Assembly: GCA_037178675.1 (NCBI GenBank)
Contig: JAYMGJ010000636.1
Coordinates: 1 to 43,501 of the forward strand
Reading direction: 5' to 3'
DNA: 43,501 nucleotides
Source: Scleroderma bovista
Lineage: Eukaryota > Basidiomycota > Agaricomycetes > Boletales > Sclerodermataceae
In this document: piece after piece, positions 34,240-43,501 of the stretch
Layout: each line of letters begins with the position of its first letter
Numbering within the stretch: the first letter of the stretch is position 1
Made by a program: the position numbers and the translations under genes
Notes under the pieces: generated by a model
What the model saw: the letters and a program-made list of their open reading frames with translations, nothing else
Told to the model about the DNA's origin: nothing
The model's database searches: none

Positions 34240-36620
34240 TGTGCTGATGGTGCACAATGTTTGGTTGGCATAGAATATAATCGTCCGTGACATGCTCTCC
34301 TTTGCATCCGTGTCGATATCAGTCGTCTCCACCGGTGCATTCTTGTCGGTAGAGGCAATTCCGTTCCAGGACACAACAATGTGTCAGGTGCAAAGATTCG
34401 TGAGGATCTCGCTCGCACCTTTCACGTATAGCCTGTATCTGCCCTCCTCAATCTTGACAATGACACCCATCGCCTTCCGCTCGCTCGAGAAGGGGATCAT
34501 CTGAACGACCTCAGCCATATTCCGCACCTCCCTGAAATTTGACCATTGGAGGTCCTTCGTGAAGCTCAACAAAGCTGTCTCCATCTTACTCCCCACAAAC
34601 TCCAACTTCCCACTACCCAGGTCCTCGTCCTCGAACGCTGTAGAGTTGACCGCAATCGATGCATTGAATAATTTTCATAATTGAGGAGATAAAATTGTGT
34701 TGAGCTCGCTGAGGTCAATTGAAAAGTTGTCCCTGGGCCTCATGTTGGAGTCGTGGCTCCTTTGTGAACCACCATCATCTGCAGCGTTCATGTGAGATTG
34801 GTTCTGTTCAAGACGGCAGACAAATTTGGTGTGGGCGCCGACGGAGCCAGCGACGATGGACATTGTGTTCTGAGTGAGTGTGCCGGTCTTGTCGGTGCAG
34901 ATAACGGACACGTTCGCCATTGTTTCACACAAGCCGAGGACGCGGACAAGAAGATTCTCCTTGGTCGTACGTTTCGTCACAAATGCAAGTGCCAGCGTCA
35001 CAGCAAGGGGAAGGCCTATGATTGGTATGAGTGGGGGAAGTGCATCAACACCGAATCAGGACTTACCTTCAGGAACAGCAACGACATTGAGCATTACTGA
35101 GATGATAAGGGTTTGTACAAATGCCATGCCGTTCTGGTTGGCATTCCTTCAAGCAAAAAAAGGTGAGGTGATGTCAGAGCGGGGGACCCTGATGCCAAAC
35201 GGGGACCGACTCACCGAGGGGGATCTCCCATGCCAAGTTGAACAAAGAATCTTATCATGAGCGCAGTAAAGAGAATTATGCCTGCTACACTTCCAATTTG
35301 GCAATAAATTCTGCAAGAACATTTAGTTTGAGCTGAAGAGGGGTATTCTCCGTATCTGTATGCAAAGCTGGACCCGGTTTGAGATTTACCGGGCATAAGA
35401 AGAGAACGTTGGAAGAACGTACCCATCATGATCCAACCATTGAAGCTCTTTGTGCCCACTGTGATGACGACGTAGCGGCCAACACCTTCTAAAACCTTGC
35501 TACCGCTGACAATGAAACAATCCATGTGGCTCATGCTAGGGCCCTCTTTTTGCGGCGACTGCATGTTCCTCTGTTCAATGCAATACAAGTAAGGGGCTTT
35601 CTTGATGGTGTCAGTTTCACCAGTGGCAGCCGACTCATCGCATTTCACATTGTGGCCAGATAAGAATATTCCATTGCAGGGGATGATCTCTCCAGGTTCC
35701 AGAAGTGCGATATCACCCACGACGACTTCCTATATAGGGGTTCAGTGAATAATGGAAAAGTGATGGATCTTGGACATACCTTGACATCGATGATGTGCTC
35801 CACCCCATTGCAGATAACCTTGACGCCGCACTCTTCCTTTTTCTCATTTAGTGCCTTGAACTGGCGCTCCTTCTGCCAGTCGTTTAATGATCCAACTACA
35901 ACCTATATTCGTATTCAGTGACGAGTGTGGGCAAAAAGTGTGTGAACTCACAACTATGAGGATTGCAATCATGATTGCAACTCCTTCGACCCAGTCAACA
36001 AGAGGATCCCCTGGTTCCCAAGGGGTACCAAAATCTTGAAACAGACCTAGTGCCAACGAGATGACAGCTGCTATAGACAAAAGTACCTTAATGAAGCTGA
36101 ATTACATCCAAGCCAAGCAAATACAATATGACGACTTACCAAGACTTTGTCTTTCAGCGCGAGCCACATCAAAGCAAGTAACGATTTGGTCTGTCGATGC
36201 GGAAGTATGTTTTCTCCAAAAACTTGCTTATGCTCCTGTGGTGTCGCACGAAACGGATCACCATTGTCTCCCTTATCATCCCCAGGATGAGTTCCTTTCG
36301 ATTCAAACGTGTCCTGTTTAGTCGCCAAGGGCCAGTCGTGCCTTTGAGAAGCCCCAGCGCCAGCACCGGGTCTGCCGTCAGATGAGCGATCATCTCCATA
36401 GTAGTGTGTACCAACCCATAATCCTTGCGTGGGGTGAGTTCCAAGCCCGTGTAGGAGAGCCACTACCCCTCCGATGGCCTCGAGAGAATGCAAGTCTTTT
36501 GGATCCAGCAGACTAGCAAGTTTGTACGGCTTAAACATGAATGGGCCCAAATTGATATCGTCCTTGTCCAAAGGCATCACATCTGTTGAGCCACTAGCGT
36601 GACCTTTGTCTGGTGTAGCG
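34240..36620 (-). pseudogene. Broken PMC1-type vacuolar/plasma-membrane Ca2+-ATPase
   Basis: P2B-type ATPases pump Ca2+ out of the cytosol. Minus-strand exons read, in order: an N-terminal region (DINLGPFMFKPYKLASLLDP, about 36500-36590), a membrane hairpin (IAAVISLALGLFQDFGTPWEP), the actuator domain (VVVGDIALLEPGEIIPCNG, DESAATGETD), a second membrane pair, the phosphorylation site ICTDKTGTLTQNTM (about 34860-34900), and the nucleotide domain (QMIPFSSERKAMGV, LYVKGASEIL). Introns at 36087-36139, 35903-35951, 35781-35... and others have normal sites. Defects: TGA at 34675-34677 and 34384-34386, one lost base near 35295 before GSVAGIILF, an inverted downstream piece, and no C-terminal membrane domain. 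Inverted repeats lie outside both ends, suggesting capture by a mobile element. Confidence 0.75.
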
Positions 36621-36682
36621 AGGTGTGGGTGTGGTGAGCATGGCCGGCCACGATAAAAATATGTGCAAATATTGCATCATAC
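36617..36682 (-). repeat. Inverted copy of the 31.5-kb terminal-like motif
   Basis: Read on the minus strand: TATGATGCAATATTTGCACA, ATATTTTTATCG, then GCTCACCACACC. It matches 31516-31575 over about 60 bp with few changes, in the opposite orientation. Together they look like terminal inverted repeats about 5.1 kb apart. Confidence 0.6.
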
Positions 36683-36719
36683 TCCATCCCCGGTCGATAT
36701 CCAATTGGAATCGAGAAGG

Positions 36720-36907
36720 AGTAGTGCACTGACTCACCGCGCTGCCACGCTCAACTTTGTAGATTTCCTCACAGCGAGTAGTTGACGCGAAAATATGTAT
36801 CGCAGCCATGCCGCTGCGCCGCCACGCTCACCACACCTTGCCGTGCTCAATTTTGTAGATTTCCTCACAGCGAGTAATATAAAATAGATTGATGTCCATT
36901 GGACATC
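36720..36907. repeat. Second satellite-like block with 32-bp direct repeats
   Basis: Two 32-bp copies of CTTTGTAGATTTCCTCACAG with flanks lie at 36749-36780 and 36845-36876, one base different. Between them is a drifted direct copy of the terminal-like motif (36783 on, TGACGCGAAAATATGTATCG) and GCCACGCTCACCACACC, the same phrase as at 31556-31572. A 17-nt palindrome (GATGTCCA, T, TGGACATC) follows at 36891-36907. Confidence 0.6.
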
Positions 36908-37036
36908 CATGATGTATTGTCACCACTAACGATGAAACTGTGTGTGAACCAACATACCATGGGAAGCAAACAAACAATCTACTAATGGTAGATACAATGA
37001 GTGCAGCTCAGAATGAAACATGACTGAGATGATCAA

Positions 37037-38530
37037 TCAGGTCAGATTCATGAAGGAAATATTGTCACTATCATAGTCAGCCTCATATCCACCGACTACT
37101 TGAAGCACGATAGCAGTGGGGTCCCAGAGGTCAGTGCTTGAGATATTGCTCTTGGGGCCAAGGTCACTTGGAGATAAGGGCTGCGATAGTTCTGGTTCTT
37201 CCACTAGTAAAACATTTTAGTTAGTTTGTCAATGACATCGTGCAGAGACTTACTACGTCTCATCTTCTTGAACAGTAGATCAATTGATTCTGGTGATGAG
37301 AGGATCATTTCGATAGATGGAAAAGCCTGTTTGGCGGATTGCACCTTTTGTGTGGGCCGTGGTCGTTTGCCTTAGGAGTGCAAATCAATTACTGTATTGA
37401 AGCAAGCCAAAAAACAACAACACACACAACATACCTGTATTGATATCAAGTTCGCTGAACGAGCTGGAGAGGTCAATCTCCTCTTCCCCAGAACTAATTT
37501 CAATGTCCGTTGCTACGACAGGTGGATGGACCCTCCACAATTTGTACACACTTTCTGGGATAGGGTTCCGGGTAACTGTTTCAAAACATGTATCAGTATG
37601 TTTTAAATAATAACACGTTACTTACCAAACCATAAGCAGGAGCCTGCGATGCCTGCCTTATCATGCCCTTTATTCCAATGGAGGACCGTACCAGTTGGTC
37701 GGGCCACCTCACATAGTACATACTCTCCACTGGCTTGAGTCAGAAGTTGCCAGTCAGGCTGCTGCACCTGCGACCCTGACTGTTGATGGCACGAGTCCAA
37801 ATAATGAAAAACTTGAGGGAACAAGACATGGAGCAACTCTTTGGTAACATCCTCGTGGGTCCAAGCTACTTGGATTGGGGTAATCTTGTCAATATAACAT
37901 CCATGCTCTTCTAGGTCTTCGATGAACTGATTTCGTTGATTTTTATTGCATGGCACTGGGTTTGGTGACCTTAGATGACCCGCTCCCTATTTACAATGTG
38001 AGATGCTGTATTTACAATGAAACAAAAGACATATGTCCAGCCTGCATGTTATGATTCCAATAGCCTTCACATGAAAGTCGCAAGCACTCCCAGATACATT
38101 CTGACATCAATTATTAGTTATAACAAAGCACCAAAGCTAGAAGTTGCTGACTTACCTTGCCTCTATCTGTAGCCTTGGCCGCTGGTTTTGCTTTCGTTTG
38201 CAGTGCTTCTTTACGAGCCTCGGGTCGAGAACTTGTAGGTCTTTTGGCCACCAAATTCCCCAGAATGTTTTTGACCCTCTGTGCAGTATATGTCTGCGTG
38301 GCAATGGCGTTGGTGTTGGAAGGAGAGGTAATGAATGGATCAGATGTAGTGGAGTTGCCAGATGGAGCAGTGTTGGACGGAGCAGTGTTGGACGGGGTCG
38401 TGGACTGCACCTCGGGATGTTTGCTCCTCCCATGGTTGCACTCCCAGCAGTGGGCAGGGTCGCCATCCTTCGCCATAAAACACTCACAGTCACAGTTCCC
38501 CTCGCCTCCTCTGCAGAACTCCAGCATCAT
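37037..38530 (-). CDS. Unrecognised multi-exon gene with Cys/His cluster
   Basis: Minus-strand pieces look coding but fit no named family I can give. The N-terminal exon (38530-38158) holds CRGGEGNCDCECF followed by CWECNHGRSKH, a likely zinc-binding cluster, a Ser/Thr/Pro linker and SRPEARKEALQ; a GTAAGT donor follows. Next come VSGSACDFHVKAIGIITCRLD, then FIEDLEEHGCYIDK, ELLHVLFPQVFHYLDS and DWQLLTQASGEYVLCEVARP, a compact domain I associate with lineage-specific basidiomycete proteins. Then an acidic part (EISSGEEEIDLSS), a basic KRPRPTQK and an acidic end (YDSDNISFMNLT, stop at 37037-37039). A phase problem near 38025 means one splice is unresolved or the gene is damaged. It lies directly downstream of the integrase-core fragment on the same strand and may belong to the same element. 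Confidence 0.45.
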
Positions 38531-38595
38531 AAGGTAGAGGGGAATGACCAGTCAGATTAGAAAGATGAGGGCTTTTTATGGAGGCATTATCATAG

Positions 38596-39300
38596 TCAAT
38601 ACAAGTAAAAAGATAAAGCCAGTAACAACTGACACCACAGGCATGCCCGAGAATACCAAATTGAATCAGCCAAAGAAATCTCTACGTATTTTTGTGCACA
38701 GCGTCCAACACGGATGGTCTCAACGGCCGGATATACTTCTGAACCCCATTCGTCTCGTGTGAGCCCAAAGCCAGCCAGTGTGATATCTTGCTCGACGACT
38801 TCACGGAGATCAGTTAAAAAATGTTCTTCTTCGTCATTATTCCTGAAGGGGTTTCGACATAAGGGTACGTGTACAGCTTCATGGTTGATGTTTGCCTGTT
38901 GTTCACTTGTGATCGCATCAATGGCATCTGGTGTGGCACCTAACTCCTGAGCCATATTCCGTTCTTCGTAGATGCCAAAACAAAGTTGGCCGAGAAACCG
39001 CAAGTCCTGTTTGCAATTGAGATAAGGAACAACTAATAACAGTGGACATTACCCCTGGGCTTTTGTTATTGGTATCTGGACCACTGATGGGGTGCCAGTT
39101 CCAATCATCCCGAAACATCTGACAGTCATCATTAATTTCATCAAGGAAAAGTATATGTATCAGCCAGAGGTGTGTTGAATCTTGCACATCAAGCATGTGC
39201 ATTCGTTCTAAGCGGGTGAAAAAGGCATGCCAATGCCTGGCGAATTGAGATCCGACCTCAACCCACAAACACTCAATATGACAGTTCCTAGTGGAACTAT
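38596..39300 (-). pseudogene. C-terminal part of an integrase-core transposase
   Basis: The minus strand reads ECLWVEVGSQFARHWHAFFT, LERMHMLD, HLWLIHILFLDEINDDC, DWNWHPISGPDTNN, a 47-nt intron (39007-39053), then DLRFLGQL and a charged tail through ETIRVGRCAQKYVEISL. This is the end of the integrase-core (rve-like) proteins common in mushroom genomes, where an IERLWVEVG-like motif closes the catalytic fold. The catalytic acidic residues would lie upstream and are absent: sequence identity ends about 39300, some 50 bp from the LTR of the copia element. ECLW instead of the usual ERLW fits a CGT-to-TGT change. It is truncated and not expected to be active. The family name is from memory of similar proteins. 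Confidence 0.6.
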
Positions 39301-39349
39301 TGTTGAAGCAATACCTATATATGTAGAGGAACTGCTACTCCAACTCACC

Positions 39350-39589
39350 TGTTTGGGTGGAGTGCACAACCAGAGATGGTAGTGGTAGCTGGTTAAGAGC
39401 TGTTATATTATATAAGCGATGTCCGCTGTTTATATACAACAAATAGTGTGACACGTGACTGTGACACGTGACATGTGACATGTAACATCTACTCTAAAGA
39501 GGACTATTACTAAGTCTACACTAATATGGGTCGCAGTCTTGTGTGCACTTCGTCGACGGTTTACGCCGGGTGCACATGCGACTTCAACA
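39350..39589 (-). repeat. 3' LTR of the Ty1/copia element
   Basis: On the minus strand the block starts TGTTGAAGTCGCATG and ends CACCCAAACA (TGTT...AACA), 240 bp. A purine tract (AGCGAGGGGGAG) abuts its start, as expected for the polypurine primer site. It contains a TATATAAA promoter box and repeated ACACGTGAC-type motifs (39450-39480). The flanking 5 bp are TCACC (39345-39349), but the other end of the element is lost, so no target duplication can be shown. Confidence 0.8.
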
Positions 39590-42190
39590 CTCCCCCTCGC
39601 TGTGCTGCACGTAGAGCACTTCAGCGAATAAGGCGCTAGATGCTGCCAGAGGGAAACTGTAAGCCTAGTTGAGCTCTGAACTTCACGAATTTCTCGCGGG
39701 GTAAGTTCTTGGTGAGCAGATCGGCGGGATTCTCAGCACCATCAATGAAGAATAGCTCCACATTACCTTTCGCGACTGACTTGCGGATTCCATGGTAGCG
39801 GATGTCGATGTGCTTGGAGCGAGGCTCCGTTACAGGGTTGGATGCCATGAATATGGACCCCTGATTATCACCGCAAATCGGGATAGCTTTCAGCTTATAG
39901 CCGAGCTCACTGAGTAAACTCCGAATCCAGGTAACTTGGCAAGCGCAATCGCTCAAAGCCATGTATTCGGCTTCAGTGGACGAGTACACAATAGTTTTCT
40001 GCACACGAGAAGTCCAACTGATCAAGCCATCTGCAAGCTTCAGGTAAAAACCTGTCTGCGAGAGGTGAGAGATAGGGTCTGATCCCCAATCTGAGTCCGT
40101 GCATGCAATCAGGCCAGCACCGGATCCACCGTTGTACACTAGGGAGTAATTAGGTGTACCAATTAAGTAGCGACAGATATAAAGCGCTTTGGACAGGTGG
40201 TCCTGGGATGGATTCGCGGCATGGCGCGAGAGATGGGTGACTGCAAAGGCAATGTCGGGCCTAGTGCCCAACATAAGGTACAGGAGGGACCCAATAACTG
40301 TCTGGAAACAGGAGCGGAGTTCCGCATCAACAGGCTCTGTATTTTTGGCGGCATAGTAGCCAGCCGGCAGTGGGGTGCTTGTGGACTTTGCATTGAGCAT
40401 GCCACAGCGTTCAATGACCTTTTGGAGGTACGCGCATTGGTCCAGGTGGATAGCGCGACCTTTGCGAGTGATTTGCATTCGGAGGAACTCCTTAGGTTCT
40501 CCAAGGTCTCTGCACTCCCATTTGCGCATGAACTGCGCTTTAATGGCATCAACAACAGCCTTGTTAGGGCCGCAGAATAGTGCGTCGTCAACGTAGATAA
40601 TACCGATGACGATGTTGGTGCCTTTCTTCTTATAGAAGAAGATGCCTGCTTCAGATTTAAGGCGCTCAAACCTGAGCTCTTTGAGAGACTCATCGAGTGT
40701 GCGCCACCAAGCTAGGCCGGCCTGTTTGAGGCCATAGAGGGCACGCCAGAGGCGGAGCACTTTGTGCTCTTGCCCGGGAACTGCAAACCCTTCGGGTTGT
40801 TCCATATAGATCTCTTCGTCAAGCTTGCCATACAAGTAGGCGCTCCGAACGTCGAGTCCAGTGATATACCAATTTTCAAGTGCGGCAAGTGCAAGCATGA
40901 GGCGCAGTGTTTCAAAGTGCACGACTGGTGAGAAGACCTGGTCGAAATCTAATCCCTCGACCTGGGAGAAGCCTTTTGCTACTAAGCAGGCTTTCTTGCG
41001 GCCATCCGACTTCACGTCGAAGACCCATCAATTCTTTATGACCTTCCGGTCTCGGGGACGGTCAACTAGCTCAAAGACTTTGCGCTTTCACAGCACGTCG
41101 AGCTCTTCTTGGCAAGCAAGTCACCAGAGTTTCTGCTCAGCTTGGGGTAAGCGAGCGATGTCCTTGTAGGACCAGTTGCGGACGCTCTCATATTGAGGCT
41201 CACGGGTTTCGAGGGCTTTGCCCATCAGATAGCGGACTAGGTTCGCTCCCCCTTCCTTGCACATCTTTTGCACATCTTCCTCGCTGGGCGTTGCAGAGGT
41301 GTCGGGGAAACCACCAGGGATATGGTCTGGTGTGTCCGGTTGTGGGGGCCTAGGGGCCTCACCCACTGTTTCTCGCCATCAAGAGGCACTTTCGATATCC
41401 CGGAGTTGCTCGACGGGATGTTGCCACTCACCATACACATTGCTGGGGTGCAATGGCGCTCTACGTTCACGTTGGGGGCGGATTTCTCGCCGGTGAAGGT
41501 GTTCTCGGTGCCGGTGGAGGCACTGGAGATGGCGTACGGGGAGGATTTATTTGACTAGGCTCTTCCTCAGGAGCCTCAGGTTCCTCGCACTTTGGATCGT
41601 CATCCTGCGCTTGGGGATGTGGGTAGCCATGGTCGTGTTCCACATCGTCATCACTGTCGGTATCATCAGGGGGATTCCCTGGTCGATCAGTGGTTGGTTT
41701 CAGATTTGCCCTTCCGAGAGGGTTCTCGAGAGGTTCGCGCCTGTTCTTATGGCAGCGAGGGAAGTGACGCTCGTCAAAGACAGCGTGAGCAGCGGTAAAC
41801 ACTGCATTGGTGGAGCGCATAAACAAGAAATTGCGCTCATTGCCCAGGGCAACACCGACATAAGTCATTAGCTCCAACTTGGGAGCCATCTTATTTGCTT
41901 GAGCCGTTGCTGGGAGGTATACAAATGCTCCACAGCCAAAAACACGTAGGTGGTCGATGTTAGGCATCTCCCCCTTAAGCATTTCATGGGGGGTGCGCCA
42001 TTGCAGGCGAGCTACCAGAGTACGGTTGTAAAGGTGAGTTGCATGAGTGAACGCAAATTCCCACCAGGAGTCAGGAATGCAGGCTTGATGCCGCATAGAC
42101 TCAGCTTTGTCCATGAGAGTGCACCCTAATCGCTCGGCGCAGCCATTCTGCATGGGAGTTCTTGGAGCACTTTGATATATTTTAATTCCT
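39590..42190 (-). pseudogene. Ty1/copia pol (integrase end, reverse transcriptase, RNase H), disabled
   Basis: Minus strand. The upstream piece (about 42190-41470) is the C-terminal half of an integrase: SAPRTPMQNGCAERL, LYNRTLVARL, LRVFGCGAFVYLP. It is followed by a Pro/Asp-rich linker. A copia reverse transcriptase follows (FSPVVHFETLRLMLALA, LDVRSAYLYGKLDEEIYMEQ, LYGLKQAGLAWW, IYVDDALFCG) and RNase H (ALSDCACQVTW, KHIDIRYH, PADLLTKNLP), ending at 39636. In-frame TGA codons are at 41379, 41121, 41088 and 41028, and the frame slips in a C run near 41475. Gag, protease and the integrase catalytic core are missing: the element stops at about 42190, where minisatellite-related sequence begins. 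The RT-RNase H part alone is still open for over 450 codons. Confidence 0.85.
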
Positions 42191-42349
42191 TCATCAGCAA
42201 CATGACAATTTGTCTGATTGTCTGAAAGTGTCTGACATGTCTGGAAATGTCTGACATGTCTGACAGTGTCTGGAATCAGACACACTAGACTGTCAGCTGA
42301 ACAGATGGTTAGATAGTAAGTGCTTACAGTAATTTAAGATACATTCAGA

Positions 42350-43022
42350 CAATCAGACACAGGCAGAGGCTCAGTGTGTCAGCTTTCCAGACTATCCAGA
42401 CACTTCCAGATAGACAGATGGTAAGTGGGTCAGTGCTTTACACTGTTCAGGCACTGCCAGACAGAAAGTTGGTAAGTTGCTCAGCTGTCTGCATTGCCCA
42501 GACACTTCAAGAAAGCCAGATGGCAAGTGAGTCAGTTCTCTCCACTTTTCAGACACTCACAGATAGGCAGATGGCAAGCAAGTCAGATCACTCCACTTCT
42601 CAGACATCCCCAGACAGCCAGATGGTAAGTGAGTCAGCTCTCTCCACTATCCAGACACTCCCAGACAGTCAGATGGTAAGTGGGTCAGCTCTTTGCATTG
42701 TCCAGGCACTGCCAGACAGAAAGTTGGTAAGTTTGTCAGCTGTCTGCATTACCCAGACACTTCCAAACAGTCAGATGGCAAGTCAGTCAGCTCTCTCCAC
42801 TGTCCAGACACTCCCAGACAGCCAGATGATAGGTAGATGGCAAGTAAGTCTGCTCACTCCACTTCTCAGACACTCCCAGACAGCCAGATGGTAAGTGGGT
42901 CAGCTCTCTGCACTGTCCAGGCACTTCCAGACAGATAGTTGGTAAGTTACTTAGCTGTTAGTGTTGTCCAGACATTTCCAGACAGGCAGATCATAAGTGA
43001 GACAGCCTCTAGACTGTCCTGA
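42350..43022. repeat. 51-bp minisatellite with higher-order structure
   Basis: About 13 units of roughly 51 bp, each starting CAGACAGNCAGATGGTAAGT and ending in a CCAGACACTCC-like phrase. Unit variants recur in order: the variant CAGACAGAAAGTTGGTAAGT lies at 42458 and 42713 (255 bp, five units) and a close form at 42928 (215 bp, four units plus an 11-bp insertion). Because 51 is a multiple of three, the plus strand stays open at 42376-42894 as a 17-residue repeat resembling QTLPDSQMVSGSALSTV. Coding is doubtful. Confidence 0.85.
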
Positions 43023-43027
43023 CACCA

Positions 43028-43080
43028 ATCAGTCCACCTCAGATCAGTCAGAGTGATCAGTCCACCTCAGATCAGTCAGA
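43028..43080. repeat. Two 25-bp direct repeats
   Basis: ATCAGTCCACCTCAGATCAG plus TCAGA occurs identically at 43028-43052 and 43056-43080, three bases apart. It continues the CAGTC/CAGAC-rich theme of the minisatellite. Confidence 0.8.
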
Positions 43081-43501
43081 CCAGTCAAGTGTCAGACCAT
43101 CCAAGGCTGTCAGCCTGTGTCAAGTCCAGGTCTACTCCGGTAGGGGGTCCGGTCAAGTCCAGACAGAAACGGACGAAGGAAGAGGGCAGAGGGCTGGACA
43201 AGAGATTAGTCCAGCCAGAGTTGGTGACCGCTTGGATTCAACGACTAAGGACAACGAGCGTTGATCCCTTGCGTAGGTTCCGGTCAAGAAGAGGAGATGG
43301 AGATGGAGACGGACAAGAACAGGAGTAGATGACTATGGTTGATTTCAGACTGAGGAGTACAGGATAATCTACAGGGTACTTATACTAAGTGCAAACTAGG
43401 GTTGAGTATTTACAGTGACAAGTAAACATCCTAAACAGCGGACAAGGGATAGCCAGAGAAAGTACTAGGTCAGGTCCGATGAAAATAAAGTCAGGTCCGG
43501 G
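43081..43501. other. Unassigned end of window
   Basis: Purine-rich sequence without a recognisable gene. The frame 43053-43328 (+) starts inside the direct repeat and has low-complexity Arg/Asp/Gly content. GTCAGGTCCG occurs twice at the very end (43469-43478 and 43490-43499). Confidence 0.35.

Noticed and set aside
42376..42894. Repetitive 172-aa protein with 17-residue repeats
   Set aside because: The repeat period is a multiple of three, so an open frame is expected without coding; no start context or partner exon was found.
43053..43328. Plus-strand frame of 91 codons at the window end
   Set aside because: It begins inside a direct repeat, has low-complexity composition and no family signature.
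1..43501. CRISPR arrays, rRNA or tRNA genes
   Set aside because: Nothing with the expected repeat-spacer layout, rRNA conserved segments or tRNA A/B boxes was noticed; a eukaryotic nuclear origin makes CRISPR irrelevant.

Overview
The window looks like part of a mushroom-type basidiomycete (Agaricomycetes) chromosome. The reasons are short GT-AG introns of about 46-60 nt in nearly every gene, an F-box-like gene of the usual mushroom style, house-keeping proteins closest to basidiomycete forms as I know them, and a fungal transposon load (Crypton-type tyrosine recombinase, Ty1/copia, an integrase-core transposase). All calls come from reading translations and splice signals; no database search was run.

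Left end (1-1.03 kb): two decayed gene fragments on the + strand, one like the nuclear poly(A)-binding protein Pab2 and one like the C-terminal part of translation factor eIF4G. Gene-rich part (2.2-28 kb): splicing factor SF3B1/Hsh155 (+); a small unrecognised gene (+); a beta-carbonic anhydrase (-); the RNase P/MRP subunit Rpp1 (-); a complete 12-exon acetyl-CoA carboxylase of 2,230 aa (-); an F-box-like gene with one frame break (+); a dynein light chain LC8 (+); and an Axl2-like cadherin-fold membrane protein (-). A truncated copy of the Axl2-like gene lies beside it head to head, forming a large near-perfect palindrome with 1.35-kb arms. Carbonic anhydrase and acetyl-CoA carboxylase share a strand 2.4 kb apart and are metabolically linked, because the first makes the bicarbonate that the second consumes.

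Right part (29-43.5 kb): a nested graveyard of mobile and repetitive DNA. In order it holds a Crypton-type recombinase remnant; satellite-like and inverted repeats flanking a broken vacuolar-type Ca2+-ATPase gene that is itself split by a local inversion beside an LTR-like block; an unrecognised gene with a Cys/His cluster; the C-terminal part of an integrase-core transposase; a 5'-truncated Ty1/copia element with a 240-bp LTR; and a 51-bp minisatellite with higher-order structure. Many in-frame TGA codons in these relics sit where the family has arginine, which fits C-to-T mutation at CpG sites (a RIP-like or methylation-driven process); I saw no such pattern in the house-keeping genes.

The most unusual structures are the palindrome, whose arms are identical inside but abruptly diverged at both edges (a gene-conversion signature), and the 5-kb segment at 31.5-36.7 kb in which a captured Ca2+-ATPase is bounded by inverted repeats.
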